A stretch of 64,000 nucleotides of DNA from Staphylococcus durrellii. GTDB lineage: Bacteria; Bacillota; Bacilli; Staphylococcales; Staphylococcaceae. Below the pieces are notes generated by a model. It had not been told where the DNA came from and searched no databases. It was given only the letters and a program-made list of their open reading frames with translations. Each line of letters opens with the position of its first letter. Positions within the stretch are counted from its first letter, which is position 1. The DNA is taken from the NCBI RefSeq assembly GCF_015594545.1, contig NZ_JADIIO010000001.1, positions 62,001 through 126,000 on the forward strand. Reading direction: 5' to 3'. This document shows, piece by piece, positions 36,280 through 46,008 of the stretch. The position numbers were made by a program, and so were the translations under genes.

Positions 36280-36748
36280 TAAAGTATTACTTACATTAGC
36301 TGGTATTGCATTATTTATAATGGTTTTATTGTCTATTTATCAAGTGGTCTCACGTTTTATTTTTAATACACCAAGTACAGTTAGTGAAGAAATTGTACGA
36401 TTTCTTTTGATTTGGTTTGCGCTGCTTAGTGCTAGTTATGTTTTCGGAGTTAAAAAACATATTGCCATTTTATTTTTTAGAGAAATTTTACCTAAAAAAG
36501 TACAGTTAATAATGGAAAAAATCACTGATATTTTAATTATAATTATTGCGCTAGTATTGATGATTTACGGCGGTTATGAAGTAGTAAAACTGACGTGGAC
36601 ACAATACGCACCATCTACAGGGTTGTCGATGGCAAGTATGTATGGCGCACTCCCAGTATCTGGAATATTTATAATTTTTTATTCTATCTACAACTTATTG
36701 GATAAAAGCGAATTAGATAATATGGATGATGGGGGGACTACATCATGA
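36254..36748 (+). CDS. TRAP transporter small permease (DctQ family)
   Basis: 164 residues with four membrane helices and the DctQ pattern VVSRFIFNTPSTVSEEIVRF followed by LLSASYVFGVKKHI. It overlaps the binding-protein gene by 26 bp and the large permease gene by 4 bp, with an AAAGGAGG SD inside the upstream gene. Forms the membrane complex with the large subunit. Confidence 0.88.
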   Translation: MKKVKQSIDKVLLTLAGIALFIMVLLSIYQVVSRFIFNTPSTVSEEIVRFLLIWFALLSASYVFGVKKHIAILFFREILPKKVQLIMEKITDILIIIIALVLMIYGGYEVVKLTWTQYAPSTGLSMASMYGALPVSGIFIIFYSIYNLLDKSELDNMDDGGTTS

Positions 36749-38040
36749 CGTTAGTGGCAGGTTTAGTATTATTTATTAGTTTCTTTGTATTTTTGTTTTA
36801 TGGATTACCGATAGCTATTTCTATTATTTTAAGTTCTATAATTACATTATTATTGATATTACCTTTTGATGTAACCATTGCGACAGCAGCACAACGTATG
36901 GTTACAGGGATAGATGATTTTACAATGTTAGCAATTCCATTGTTTGTGTTAGCTGGTATCATTATGAATAATGGTGGTATAGCATTTAGATTAGTTAACT
37001 TTGCAAAAGTCTTGGTAGGACGATTGCCTGGTTCGCTGGCACATACAAACACTGTTGGGAACATGTTATTCGGTTCAATATCTGGTTCAAGTGTTGCCGC
37101 TGCGGCTGCCATGGGTCGTATCATGGGGCCTATGGAAAAAGCACAAGGCTATAAAAAAGAATATTCTGCCGCTGCAAATATCGCTTCTGCACCATCAGGT
37201 TTATTAATACCTCCAAGTTCTTTACTAATAGTGTATTCTCTAGTTAGTGGTGGGACATCTATAGCGGCACTATTTATTGCAGGATATATTCCAGGTATTT
37301 TATGGGGCATTTGCTGTATGATTGTTGCATTTTTTATGGCTAAAAAACATGGCTATAAAGGATCTGAAAAGATTGCATGGAAAGATAAAATATTTTTATT
37401 TTTAGATGCTATTCCAAGCTTATTACTAATTGTCATAGTAATAGGTGGGATTGTAGTTGGCGTGTTTACAGCAACAGAAGGAGCAGCAGTAGCTGTATTA
37501 TATGCAACAGTATTGTCGCTCATTTATAAAAGTTTAAAAATTAAAAATATACCAAGTATAATTAAAGAAACTGCAGAAATTACAGGGATGATTTTATTTT
37601 TAATTACTGCTTCGGCATTATTTTCACTCGTTATGAGTTATACAGGTTTACCTGAAGCAATATCTAAAAGTATTATTTCGTTAACTGATAATCCAATTCT
37701 GTTATTACTATTAATGAATGTTATTTTATTAATAATTGGAACTTTTATGGATATTACGCCAGCAGTATTAATTTTTACTCCGATTTTTTTACCAATATCT
37801 GAAGCTATAGGCTTAGATCCTATTCATTTTGGAATTATTATAGCCTTTAACTTATGTATAGGTAATATTACGCCACCAGTGGGAAGTGCGTTGTTTGTGG
37901 GGGCTAGTGTTGGAGAAGTCAGGGTAGAATCAGTATTTAAATATTTATTACCTTATTTTGCTATACTTATCATTTTATTACTTGTCATTACCTTTATACC
38001 GCAATTATCATTATTTTTACCAAAATTATTAGGATTATAA
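36745..38040 (+). CDS. TRAP transporter large permease (DctM family)
   Basis: 431 residues, about 12 helices, with DctM motifs IPLFVLAGIIMNNGGIAFR, GNMLFGSISGSSVAAAAAMG, IPPSSLLIVYSL and the second-repeat ITPPVGSALFVGASVGEV. Catalyses ion-coupled substrate movement. Last gene of the TRAP operon; a strong terminator follows. Confidence 0.9.
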   Translation: MTLVAGLVLFISFFVFLFYGLPIAISIILSSIITLLLILPFDVTIATAAQRMVTGIDDFTMLAIPLFVLAGIIMNNGGIAFRLVNFAKVLVGRLPGSLAHTNTVGNMLFGSISGSSVAAAAAMGRIMGPMEKAQGYKKEYSAAANIASAPSGLLIPPSSLLIVYSLVSGGTSIAALFIAGYIPGILWGICCMIVAFFMAKKHGYKGSEKIAWKDKIFLFLDAIPSLLLIVIVIGGIVVGVFTATEGAAVAVLYATVLSLIYKSLKIKNIPSIIKETAEITGMILFLITASALFSLVMSYTGLPEAISKSIISLTDNPILLLLLMNVILLIIGTFMDITPAVLIFTPIFLPISEAIGLDPIHFGIIIAFNLCIGNITPPVGSALFVGASVGEVRVESVFKYLLPYFAILIILLLVITFIPQLSLFLPKLLGL

Positions 38041-38043
38041 TAA

Positions 38044-38088
38044 AAAAAGTGAGTCTGAGGCTTAATATTGTCTTCAGACTCACTTTTA
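38044..38088 (+). terminator. Terminator after the TRAP operon
   Basis: Stem AAAAGTGAGTCTGA/TCAGACTCACTTTT (14 bp), 15-nt loop, T/A tail. Confidence 0.88.
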
Positions 38089-38151
38089 TATGAGCAGTAG
38101 ATGATTGAATTGAAAATGCGCTTGTATCAAGCTTTTTCCAACTCTAGTCAT

Positions 38152-38212
38152 CTTTGTTGGGTCGGGACTACAAAATCTTCTTATAAAAATAAGATTTTTG
38201 CCCCGCCCCCCA
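38152..38212. repeat. G/C-flanked hairpin resembling staphylococcal dispersed repeats
   Basis: TTGGGTCGGGACTACAAAAT leads into an AAAATCTTcTTAT/ATAAGATTTT hairpin followed by GCCCCGCCCCCC. The C-run block is very unlike the surrounding base composition and recalls the abundant GGGACGGGG-type intergenic repeats of staphylococci. Only one copy is in this window. On the reverse strand it lies directly downstream of the GH31 gene. Confidence 0.5.
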
Positions 38213-38216
38213 TTGT

Positions 38217-40322
38217 TTAATTAAAAGATATTAATTTTTCATGCTCTAATTTATCGTCATACATAGGAATTTGACTATTTTTTTGAATGAAGATAGGGAT
38301 AGTGTCAAGTTCAATATCTAAGGAGATATATTGACCACCTTCATAACTTTCTTGTGTAAAGAAATTAACCCAACCTTTATTGTTTTGTGGTAAGTAGATT
38401 GTTTTAGTTGATTGTCCCGGTTCTACTACTGGTGAAACTAACATCTTCGAACCTAACATCCATGTGTCGTAATCTTCTAATGTCTGAGTGTCTCGTTCAA
38501 ACTCTAAAAACGTTGGTCGTACAATAGGCATAAAATCATGATGACTCTCTTGTTGTAATTGGTCAAAATAAGGAATTAAGCGTTCATGAAGATGCATTGC
38601 TGCTTTAACATCTTCGAGCACTTCAGGATGCATCCAAGGTTCATTTACCGTTTGATCGCTATTCCAAGAATGTATTGAAAAACGAGGATAAAATATACCA
38701 TTTTGTACCCAACGTAAAAATAGTTCAGGATCAGGTTTGGGTCCGGAAAAGCCTCCGATATCATGACCAAAGTTATGTACTCCCGATAAGCTTAATCCTT
38801 GAGCCATATAATTATTATATTTTAAAGATTCCCAGCTCGTATTGTTATCACCGGTCCAAGTTTGCACGTATTTAGACATACCTGCACAACCGGAACGACT
38901 AATGATATAAGGAGTAGTGGTGTCAGTTTCTTTAATTTGAATCTCCCTAGATGCCATAGACATTAATAATGGCATGATTGCTCTATAGTCATTGAAGTTA
39001 GTATGACCGCTATTAAAGCCATAAACTTGCGCGTGTGAATCCCAAATTTCAAATTCATTATTGTCATTCCACGTGCAATGAATGTGGTTGTCGATTAATT
39101 TTGTTTTGATTTGATGTTGCCACCATGCAATCGTTTGAGGATTAGTAAAGTCTAAGTAATAGCCTTCATCATCCCAAAATTGAATTTTAAGAGGGTCGCC
39201 ATGTTCATCTTTTATAAAACCGTCAAACTCCAAGACTTCGTCAAGTAGGGGATGATTTAACATAAGTGATGGCTTAATGTTTGCTACCACTTCCACCTTA
39301 TTATCGGTAAATGCCTTACCAAATGCTTGAGGATTAGGAAACTTGTCATAATTCCAATTAAAGACATACCGCTTATCGTCTATGGATGTATAGCCTGATG
39401 ATAAATGAAATGAACGTACATTAATATCGTGTTTTTTACAATCATTTAGAAAGTGAGATAAACGTGACTGAGAACGTGGTTCGTCAGTATACTGCATCGT
39501 TGAACCTGAGTATGAAGCGCTCCAGCTAGGAAAAACAGTTGGGCGACCTGTTATTTGACTGAACTTTTGTGTTACGTCCTTTATAGTAGAGCCACCTATA
39601 ACATAATAGTCTAAGAAAGTTGCTTCCGTTTCATAATAACGATAATAGCCATGATAATTGTCTAGTTCTTTCCCTAAATCAAATGTTGAGCGTTGATAAT
39701 CATCGTAATAAAGACCATACGTCATTTCATTTGATGGCTTATAAGTAATATAAAAAGGAATATGTTTATATAAAGGGTCAGTATTTTTGGCGCTATAACC
39801 CATAGCGTCAATATTTAACATGCGATAGCGTTCGCCGTGTTTATTTACTGTGCCCGACTTTTCACCTAGGCCAAAGTATTTTTCATCTATTTCCCTGGAA
39901 ATATAATGGCATGTAGAATGGTTATCGGAAATGTCGAAATGATAAGCTTGAGTTTGACGATCATTAAATAAAGGTTGGAATATATCCTTAGCATCTTTTT
40001 GAAACCAATAAAATTTCAAACGTTGTTTATTTATTACTAATTTTAATTGAGTCGTCTTAATAGTTATGTCCTCGTCGTTTTCATCGACAGTAAATTTGGA
40101 TAATGCAAAACCATGTGTATGATATCTTGATAAACCTTCGTATGGTAAAACAGTGTCATAAGGCGTAATAGTATAAGTAGGTAGCGTTATACGAGCGTTT
40201 TTACTTATTTTTACGTTGATAATAGTATTTTCTAATACACGAATAATATAAAAACATTTTTTGACCGGATGTTTTATTTCGACGGTATGTGCGTTAACTA
40301 AATGTGCAATTTTATGAGTCAT
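38217..40322 (-). CDS. GH31 glycoside hydrolase (alpha-glucosidase/alpha-xylosidase type)
   Basis: 701 residues. N-terminal beta-sandwich with the KYFGLGEKSGTVNKHGERYR motif, then the barrel (RPTVFPSWSASYSGS). The nucleophile is Asp420 in TWNDNNEFEIWD and the acid/base is Asp492 in WTGDNTSWESL; the conserved SGVHNFGHDIGGFSG follows. No signal peptide, so it is cytoplasmic and acts on imported oligosaccharides. GH31 covers alpha-glucosidase, alpha-xylosidase and sulfoquinovosidase activities; specificity is not clear. A LacI-type half-palindrome shared with the TRAP operon lies 19 bp upstream, suggesting a common regulator. SD GAGGAGG. Confidence 0.85.
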   Translation of the reverse strand: MTHKIAHLVNAHTVEIKHPVKKCFYIIRVLENTIINVKISKNARITLPTYTITPYDTVLPYEGLSRYHTHGFALSKFTVDENDEDITIKTTQLKLVINKQRLKFYWFQKDAKDIFQPLFNDRQTQAYHFDISDNHSTCHYISREIDEKYFGLGEKSGTVNKHGERYRMLNIDAMGYSAKNTDPLYKHIPFYITYKPSNEMTYGLYYDDYQRSTFDLGKELDNYHGYYRYYETEATFLDYYVIGGSTIKDVTQKFSQITGRPTVFPSWSASYSGSTMQYTDEPRSQSRLSHFLNDCKKHDINVRSFHLSSGYTSIDDKRYVFNWNYDKFPNPQAFGKAFTDNKVEVVANIKPSLMLNHPLLDEVLEFDGFIKDEHGDPLKIQFWDDEGYYLDFTNPQTIAWWQHQIKTKLIDNHIHCTWNDNNEFEIWDSHAQVYGFNSGHTNFNDYRAIMPLLMSMASREIQIKETDTTTPYIISRSGCAGMSKYVQTWTGDNNTSWESLKYNNYMAQGLSLSGVHNFGHDIGGFSGPKPDPELFLRWVQNGIFYPRFSIHSWNSDQTVNEPWMHPEVLEDVKAAMHLHERLIPYFDQLQQESHHDFMPIVRPTFLEFERDTQTLEDYDTWMLGSKMLVSPVVEPGQSTKTIYLPQNNKGWVNFFTQESYEGGQYISLDIELDTIPIFIQKNSQIPMYDDKLEHEKLISFN

Positions 40323-40340
40323 TTGCGAGCCTCCTCAGAA

Positions 40341-40360
40341 AAATGAAAACGTTGTTATTT
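40341..40360. promoter_or_regulatory. Operator-like palindrome upstream of GH31
   Basis: AAATGAAAACGTTGTTATTT: a CG-centred palindrome with 8 of 10 arm positions paired. The right half-site GTTGTTATT is identical to that of the perfect palindrome at 35153-35176. Confidence 0.5.
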
Positions 40361-40644
40361 TTACAGCATATAGTTTTATGTGTAAAATTGCAAAACAATT
40401 GGATAGTTATTTTATAAATTGTGTGATGTATAAAACCTATGAAATTGTAGTCGAAATGGTTAATAAATAGTGAATATTAATAAAAAATAATGGCACCACT
40501 AATCTTGAATTTAAACAGTATTCGTCAATACAAATTATATAAAATATGGAGTTTTATTTTAAATTATTTTATAATCGCGTAAAAAGAATCTATTGTTATT
40601 TAATTATAGAAAATAATAGTAAATTTAATGGGGTGATGTTTTTG
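40361..40644. other. Gap between GH31 and rpoN
   Basis: AT-rich with no gene seen. A TGGCAC at 40491 is not followed by a -12 GC at the right distance, so it is not a sigma-54 promoter. No hairpin terminator. Confidence 0.4.
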
Positions 40645-41937
40645 ATGCTAGATATATTTCAAAATCAAAAGACAACAATATCAATGACGCAACAACTTAG
40701 CCAGTCAATATCACTACTACAATATTCAGTAATGGAGTTAAAAGAATTTATACAAGAAGAGGCATTAGAAAATCCCTTGATTGAAATAGAAGATAAAAAG
40801 TATGATAATGCAAAAATAAATACGACTAAGTATAAAAATGATAATGACAATGATTATATTGAAAGCTTGCCAAATGAAGATCATTTAATTTGGGATGAAC
40901 TATTAAGGGAGATTAAAGTAGCTGATTGTATACAGAGGGATAAAGTAATTTTAGTTAAAATTATTTTAAATTTAAATGAAAGCGGTTTCTTAAATGTGGA
41001 TGATGACGCTTTAGCTCGTGAATGCAATATTAAAGACTATGAGTTAGACGAATATATTTTATTGTTACAAAATTTTGGACCACAGGGTGTAGGTGCGAGA
41101 AGTCTAAAAGAATGTCTACAATTGCAAGTCAGAAACGAATCAGCGCAGATTCGAAAAATAGTACAACATTCAGTTAAAGAAATAGCAAATGGCGATTGGG
41201 AGAAAATTGCCCTACAATTTAAACTGTCTAAAACAGAATTATCTACATTTATTGAAATGGCAAAGAAACTTAAAATTAAGCCATTTGCATATGAACGCGT
41301 GAGTTCGGAGTATTTACAATTATTTCCTGATGTCATTATAGAAAAGCATAAAAAAGGGTTCAACGTACGCTTGAATGAATCATGTATACCTAATGTTGAA
41401 GTGAATGAATATTATCTATCATTGGAAGATCAAAATAAGGAATTAAAATCATACATTAAACAACATTACAAAAACTATTTATGGCTGACACATAGTCTTG
41501 AAAAAAGGCAAGAAACACTAATGAATGTTACGAAATCCATATTAATGTATCAACAAGACTTATTTGATAAAAAAAGAAACATGATAAAACCAATGACACT
41601 TGAATCTATTGCTAGTGATATTGATATGAATGTTTCTACTATAAGTAGAACAATAAAAAATAAAGTTATTCAATCGCCAGCAGGCACGTTTTATATGGCA
41701 GATTTGTTTACCTCTAAACTAAGTACAGGTATGGGAGATAATGTCTCATCTATCAATGTTAAAAGTTTAATTAATAACTATATTAAAGATGAGAATAAGT
41801 CGGAACCACTGTCAGACAATGCACTTTCGACTACATTAAGAGAGCAGAATGGAATTGAAATATCACGTCGAACTGTTACGAAATATAGAAAAGCGATGAG
41901 AATTGCTAGCTCGACTGATCGTAAAAAGGAACGGTAA
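40645..41937 (+). CDS. rpoN: RNA polymerase sigma-54 factor
   Basis: 430 residues with the whole sigma-54 plan. Region I is Gln/Leu-rich (MLDIFQNQKTTISMTQQLSQ, then ISLLQYSVMELKEFIQ). An acidic Asn/Asp-rich region II lies at about 50-85. Region III holds the core-binding part (NLNESGFLNVDDDALA, FGPQGVGARSLKECLQL), an HTH (LESIASDIDMNVSTISRTI) and the RpoN box at about 407-416 (SRRTVTKYRK, usually ARRTVAKYRE). Sigma-54 needs an ATP-driven activator and reads -24/-12 promoters; both are present in this locus. ATG 40645 has GGGGTG at correct spacing. No rpoN is known to me from S. aureus or S. epidermidis. Confidence 0.93.
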   Translation: MLDIFQNQKTTISMTQQLSQSISLLQYSVMELKEFIQEEALENPLIEIEDKKYDNAKINTTKYKNDNDNDYIESLPNEDHLIWDELLREIKVADCIQRDKVILVKIILNLNESGFLNVDDDALARECNIKDYELDEYILLLQNFGPQGVGARSLKECLQLQVRNESAQIRKIVQHSVKEIANGDWEKIALQFKLSKTELSTFIEMAKKLKIKPFAYERVSSEYLQLFPDVIIEKHKKGFNVRLNESCIPNVEVNEYYLSLEDQNKELKSYIKQHYKNYLWLTHSLEKRQETLMNVTKSILMYQQDLFDKKRNMIKPMTLESIASDIDMNVSTISRTIKNKVIQSPAGTFYMADLFTSKLSTGMGDNVSSINVKSLINNYIKDENKSEPLSDNALSTTLREQNGIEISRRTVTKYRKAMRIASSTDRKKER

Positions 41938-41963
41938 AAATAATTTTATCTCGTTTATATTAT

Positions 41964-41981
41964 TTGGCACGCTTCTTGCAT
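41964..41981 (+). promoter_or_regulatory. Sigma-54 (-24/-12) promoter of ald
   Basis: TTGGCACGCTTCTTGCAT: GG at 41966-41967 and GC at 41978-41979 are separated by exactly 10 nt, matching TGGCACG-N4-TTGCW. A start near 41991 would leave a short leader to the ATG at 42020. Confidence 0.88.
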
Positions 41982-42019
41982 GTTAGTAAGTGTAAGGTCA
42001 AATAACAGGAGGTATAATT

Positions 42020-43135
42020 ATGGAAATCGGAATCGTTAAAGAAATTAAGAACAACGAGAACAGAGTGAGTTTGTCACCAAGTGGTGTGCATGCGTTAGTC
42101 GAACAAGGACATAGTGTAGTTGTTGAAACGGCTGCGGGTTTTGGTTCATATTTTGAAGATGTAGATTATGAAAAGGCTGGCGCTCAAATTGTTAATTCGC
42201 AGGTAGAAGCGTGGAATGTTGATATGGTGATGAAAGTTAAAGAACCATTAGTAGAAGAGTTTCAATATTTTAGAAAGGATTTAATATTGTTCACTTACTT
42301 ACATTTAGCAAACGAACCAAAATTGACTGAAGCATTACAAGAAAATAAAGTAACGAGTATTGCTTATGAAACAGTTCAATTACCAGACCGTTCATTACCG
42401 TTATTAACGCCAATGAGTGAAGTGGCGGGACGCATGTCGACACAAATTGGTGCAGAGTTTTTACAAAAGTACAAAGGCGGTATGGGGATTTTATTAGGTG
42501 GCGTGCCTGGAGTATCTAAAGGGCAAGTTACTATTATTGGTGGCGGTCAAGCTGGTACTAACGCTGCAAAAATCGCACTTGGTTTAGGTGCTGATGTTAC
42601 TATTTTAGATGTTAACCCTAAACGACTTCAGCAGTTAGAAGATTTATTTAATGGTCGTGTCCATACGATTATGTCTAATCCTTTAAATATTGAAGAATGT
42701 GTAAAAAATAGCGACTTAGTGATAGGTGCCGTATTGATTCCTGGCGCAAAAGCACCAAAGCTTGTTACAGAAGAAATGGTTAAATCAATGAGAGATGGTG
42801 CCGTCATTGTAGATATTGCGATTGACCAAGGCGGTATATTTGAAACAACTGATAGAATTTCGACACATGACAATCCAACGTATAAAAAGCATGGGGTTGT
42901 ACATTACGCTGTAGCTAATATGCCTGGCGCAGTGCCTCGTACATCAACGATTGCTTTAAATAATGCTACCTTACCTTATGCATTACAAATCGCTAATAAA
43001 GGCGTTGAAAAAGTTATGAAAAGTAATAATGAGTTAGCGTTGGGATTGAATACTTATAATGGAAACATTATGAATCATGAAGTTGCAAGCGCGCTAAACA
43101 AAGAATATTACGCTTACAATACAGAATTAGTATAA
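42020..43135 (+). CDS. ald: Alanine dehydrogenase
   Basis: 371 residues, full family length: [28 protein letters not shown] with the substrate Lys, LFTYLHLA with the catalytic His, NAD motif [20 protein letters not shown], and [14 protein letters not shown]. It interconverts alanine and pyruvate plus ammonia with NAD. AGGAGG SD. Its sigma-54 promoter and position suggest it removes the alanine made by the putrescine-type aminotransferase, regenerating the pyruvate acceptor. Confidence 0.95.
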   Translation: MEIGIVKEIKNNENRVSLSPSGVHALVEQGHSVVVETAAGFGSYFEDVDYEKAGAQIVNSQVEAWNVDMVMKVKEPLVEEFQYFRKDLILFTYLHLANEPKLTEALQENKVTSIAYETVQLPDRSLPLLTPMSEVAGRMSTQIGAEFLQKYKGGMGILLGGVPGVSKGQVTIIGGGQAGTNAAKIALGLGADVTILDVNPKRLQQLEDLFNGRVHTIMSNPLNIEECVKNSDLVIGAVLIPGAKAPKLVTEEMVKSMRDGAVIVDIAIDQGGIFETTDRISTHDNPTYKKHGVVHYAVANMPGAVPRTSTIALNNATLPYALQIANKGVEKVMKSNNELALGLNTYNGNIMNHEVASALNKEYYAYNTELV

Positions 43136-43247
43136 CTACCAATATTTATAAGTTAACGTAACCCCACAAAATAACGTTAAAACTTAATTTAATTAATCTT
43201 CCCCTATTTATTTCGAGATTGATAATTAATTCTGTTGGACTTAAAGC

Positions 43248-43276
43248 AACCACTCAAATAGTATTTGAGTGGTTTT
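43248..43276 (+). terminator. Terminator after ald
   Basis: 11-bp stem AACCACTCAAA/TTTGAGTGGTT, 5-nt loop, TTTTAATTTT tail. Confidence 0.85.
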
Positions 43277-43292
43277 AATTTTGATAGACATA

Positions 43293-43326
43293 AAAAACAC
43301 TTTTGCTAATTAAAACAAAAGTGTTT
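43293..43326 (-). terminator. Terminator after aguA
   Basis: On the reverse strand: AAACACTTTTG/CAAAAGTGTTT stem with a 10-nt loop and a T6 run. Confidence 0.85.
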
Positions 43327-43357
43327 AAAAGATATTTAATAATGCGCAATGGATATA

Positions 43358-44452
43358 TTATTTAGGCTGTTGTTGGGTAATGCAGTGAATATTCCCACCG
43401 CCAACAGAAATTTCTCGTGTGTATACTTGGACTATTTTACGGTCAGGAAACAATTCTTGGAATGTCGTATATGCTATATCGTCTTGCAGATCATTAAATT
43501 TAGGTATAATCACGCCATTATTACATATATAACAATTCACGTAAGTTGCGATAAAGAGTGTTTCTTCTGAGCGTTTAAAACTCGAATCACTTAAATCAAG
43601 TTCATCACTTTCTTCCGATGATAGTGTTATTTGTTCTGGCATAGGTAATTTGTGAATTTTTAAAGTTCGACCTTTAGCATCGGTAACGTCTTGGAGTTGT
43701 TCATATACCGATTGGATTAATTTGTATTGTGGATGATTCACATCTTCTGTCCATCCCATAGCTACTTCTCCGGGTTTAACATAGAATAGTACCTCATCAA
43801 TATGGCCATCTGTCTCGTCGTCGACTAAACCATTTTCTATCCATATGACTTTCTCAACGTTGAGATAATTACTTAATTGCATTTCCATATGACTTTTTGA
43901 AATTGTAGGATTTCTATTATTGTTAAGAATACATTGTTCAGTTGTAATAACCGTGCCATCACCATCTACACAAATAGAACCACCTTCTAACACGATGTGT
44001 CTTGCATCATATCCATCAACATTAGTTAATTCAAAAATTTTATTTTTTAGTAATTTGTCTTGGTCCCAAGGGAAATAAAGACCTTCATCAATACCTCCCC
44101 AAGCATTAAATGACCAATTAATACCTCGTACAATGCCTTGTTCATTTTTTAAAAAGGTTGGGCCGATATCTCGCATCCATGCATCATTAGAAGATATTTC
44201 TATGACACGTACTGAATCAGGTAATCTATTTCTTGCATCTTCATATTGTTCTCGGTTTACACAAACCGTAACTGGTTCAAATTGTGAAATTGCAGTAGCT
44301 ACCTCAGTAAATGCTTTTTGTGCTGGTTTGGCACCTGCTCGCCAAGTATCTGTTCTTTGTGGCCACAACATCCAAGTTTGGGCGTGAGGTTCATACTCAC
44401 CTGGCATTCTGTAACCGTCTTGCATAGGTAATGTATCATTTATAAGTGACAT
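43358..44452 (-). CDS. aguA: Agmatine deiminase
   Basis: 364 residues of the agmatine deiminase/PPAD fold. Signatures are RMPGEYEPHAQTWMLWPQRT, SSNDAWMRDIGPTFL, EGGSICVDGDGTVITTEQC, DDETDGHIDEV, and the catalytic Cys357 in GGGNIHCITQQQP. It converts agmatine to N-carbamoylputrescine and ammonia. It is transcribed leftward from its own -24/-12 promoter just inside the end of the activator gene. SD AAAGGAGGAA. No carbamate kinase or putrescine carbamoyltransferase is nearby, so the energy-yielding AgDI route is not encoded here; the hydrolytic route is suggested instead. Confidence 0.93.
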   Translation of the reverse strand: MSLINDTLPMQDGYRMPGEYEPHAQTWMLWPQRTDTWRAGAKPAQKAFTEVATAISQFEPVTVCVNREQYEDARNRLPDSVRVIEISSNDAWMRDIGPTFLKNEQGIVRGINWSFNAWGGIDEGLYFPWDQDKLLKNKIFELTNVDGYDARHIVLEGGSICVDGDGTVITTEQCILNNNRNPTISKSHMEMQLSNYLNVEKVIWIENGLVDDETDGHIDEVLFYVKPGEVAMGWTEDVNHPQYKLIQSVYEQLQDVTDAKGRTLKIHKLPMPEQITLSSEESDELDLSDSSFKRSEETLFIATYVNCYICNNGVIIPKFNDLQDDIAYTTFQELFPDRKIVQVYTREISVGGGNIHCITQQQPK

Positions 44453-44478
44453 AATATTCCTCCTTTACAATTAACATA

Positions 44479-44496
44479 ATGCAAAATTCGTACCAA
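44479..44496 (-). promoter_or_regulatory. Sigma-54 (-24/-12) promoter of aguA
   Basis: Reverse-strand TTGGTACGAATTTTGCAT: GG and GC separated by exactly 10 nt, one mismatch (T for C) from TGGCACG-N4-TTGCA. It lies 27 bp before the aguA ATG, right after the activator stop codon. Confidence 0.82.
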
Positions 44497-44499
44497 ACT

Positions 44500-45912
44500 T
44501 TAATTATTATGAGTGTCAATGTTATATTTTTTTAGTTTTCTTACATAAGTTGTTTGAGAAATCTTTAATGCTTCCGCAGCTTTTCTCGTTGACCTATATT
44601 TTTTTTGATATTGTTCCAAGATGTCTTTTTCAATTTTGTTTAAATAGTCAGGTAATGAATCTATTTCAGAGGTATTAACATTGCTTGTAGTCGTTGTTGT
44701 TTCTTTAGTTTGTAATATTTTTTTAGGTAGAAATGATACGTCGATCTTGTCATCTTTAGCAATAACTACTAAGTATTCGATTACATTTTCTAATTCTCTT
44801 ATATTACCTGGCCAATCATATGCTTCTAAATATGAGCGTATTACTTTATCTAGAATAACGTTACGATTATATTTTTTATTAAAATAATTTGTAAAATGAT
44901 TTAAGAATCCGCGAATATCTTCTTTTCGTTCTCTTAATGACGGAATATTAATATCTATAACGTTAAGTCTATAGTATAAATCAGCGCGGAATGATTTTTC
45001 TTCTACCATACTAATCAAATCTTTATTTGTAGCTGTAATAATTCGTACGTTAATTTTTTCTTCTTTAGATGCACCTATAGGCACATAAGTATGATCTTGT
45101 ATAAGTTGTAAAATTTTTGGTTGTAAGCTGAGAGGTAATTCTCCAATCTCATCTAAAAATAAAGTGCCACCATGTGCTTGTGACACGAGTCCTTCCTTGC
45201 CGTTAGCATTTGCCCCTGTAAATGCCCCTTTTTTATAACCGAAAAGTTCAGATTCTAATAGCGTTTCAGGTATTGCGCTACAGTTGATTTTAATGAATGG
45301 TTTATTTGATCTATCGCTTAAACGATGAATCTCTTTGGCGAACTTACTTTTGCCTACACCCGTTTCCCCAGTTAATAAGGTGTTCGTATCCACGATAGCG
45401 ATACGTTCAATAATATCCATAACTTCTTGAATCTTAACACTCTTCCCTTTAATCAATTGATCTTGTTGGTGCTTTTTGTAGGCAGGCGCATAGTTAATTG
45501 CATTCTTGTAATTTTTTAATAGTTCTTCAGATTTTTCGAGTTGCAATGATGATTTAACTGTCTCAGTAATATCTCGTACTTGAACTAAAACATATTGTTG
45601 AGGATCATTTGGAAATTTTATTAGTTTACCAGTTGCTAAATATTTATAATCATTTGAAGTTTGTATTTTTGTAGTCATTTTATTGTTTTTTAAGACGACA
45701 CGTGTGACGGACGGTTTAAATAATCCATCCTTTTCCAAAATGCTTATATGTTGCCCAATAAGTTGAGAACGTGGTGTATTCAATTGTTTAGTGCTCGTAT
45801 CATTCATCCATACTACGATGCCATCATAATTTGTTATGAAGATACCATCATTTAATGCATTGAAAACAGACTTTATATTTTCATCGCTATATTCGAAAGT
45901 ATTTAAATTCAT
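44500..45912 (-). CDS. Sigma-54-dependent transcriptional activator (PAS-AAA+-HTH)
   Basis: 470 residues. An N-terminal PAS domain (about 10-115; VFNALNDGIFITNYDGIVVW) is followed by the AAA+ domain with Walker A GETGVGKS at about 182-189, the sigma-54-contacting GAFTGA loop at about 229-234, Walker B GGTLFLDEIGEL, and arginine-finger region FRADLYYRLNV. A Fis-type HTH ends the protein (STRKAAEALKISQTTYVRKL). The layout is that of RocR/PrdR-like activators in Firmicutes. ATG 45912 follows GAGGGG. Divergent from the amidohydrolase operon and upstream of aguA, it is the obvious activator of the three -24/-12 promoters. PAS ligand unknown; agmatine or putrescine is a guess. Confidence 0.93.
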   Translation of the reverse strand: MNLNTFEYSDENIKSVFNALNDGIFITNYDGIVVWMNDTSTKQLNTPRSQLIGQHISILEKDGLFKPSVTRVVLKNNKMTTKIQTSNDYKYLATGKLIKFPNDPQQYVLVQVRDITETVKSSLQLEKSEELLKNYKNAINYAPAYKKHQQDQLIKGKSVKIQEVMDIIERIAIVDTNTLLTGETGVGKSKFAKEIHRLSDRSNKPFIKINCSAIPETLLESELFGYKKGAFTGANANGKEGLVSQAHGGTLFLDEIGELPLSLQPKILQLIQDHTYVPIGASKEEKINVRIITATNKDLISMVEEKSFRADLYYRLNVIDINIPSLRERKEDIRGFLNHFTNYFNKKYNRNVILDKVIRSYLEAYDWPGNIRELENVIEYLVVIAKDDKIDVSFLPKKILQTKETTTTTSNVNTSEIDSLPDYLNKIEKDILEQYQKKYRSTRKAAEALKISQTTYVRKLKKYNIDTHNN

Positions 45913-45942
45913 AATACCCCTCATTTCTTCATCATTTATTAG

Positions 45943-45979
45943 TGATGCAATTGTGACTCATTGATGCAAATGTAACTCA
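45943..45979 (+). promoter_or_regulatory. Tandem repeats, likely activator binding sites (UAS)
   Basis: Two direct repeats, TGATGCAATTGTGACTCA (45943-45960) and TGATGCAAATGTAACTCA (45962-45979), 19 bp apart with 16 of 18 positions equal. They lie about 85 bp before the -24 element of the operon at 46065, the usual distance for a sigma-54 enhancer, and about 30 bp before the activator start, allowing autoregulation. Confidence 0.6.
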
Positions 45980-46008
45980 CTATTAATAAATATAATTCTC
46001 ATTTTATT

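Noticed and set aside
40491..40508. TGGCAC upstream of rpoN as a fourth sigma-54 promoter
   Set aside because: No GC at the required 10-nt distance after GG; the TTG is two bases too far downstream.
43358..44452. Fermentative agmatine deiminase (AgDI) operon
   Set aside because: No putrescine carbamoyltransferase, agmatine-putrescine antiporter of that type or carbamate kinase is present next to aguA.
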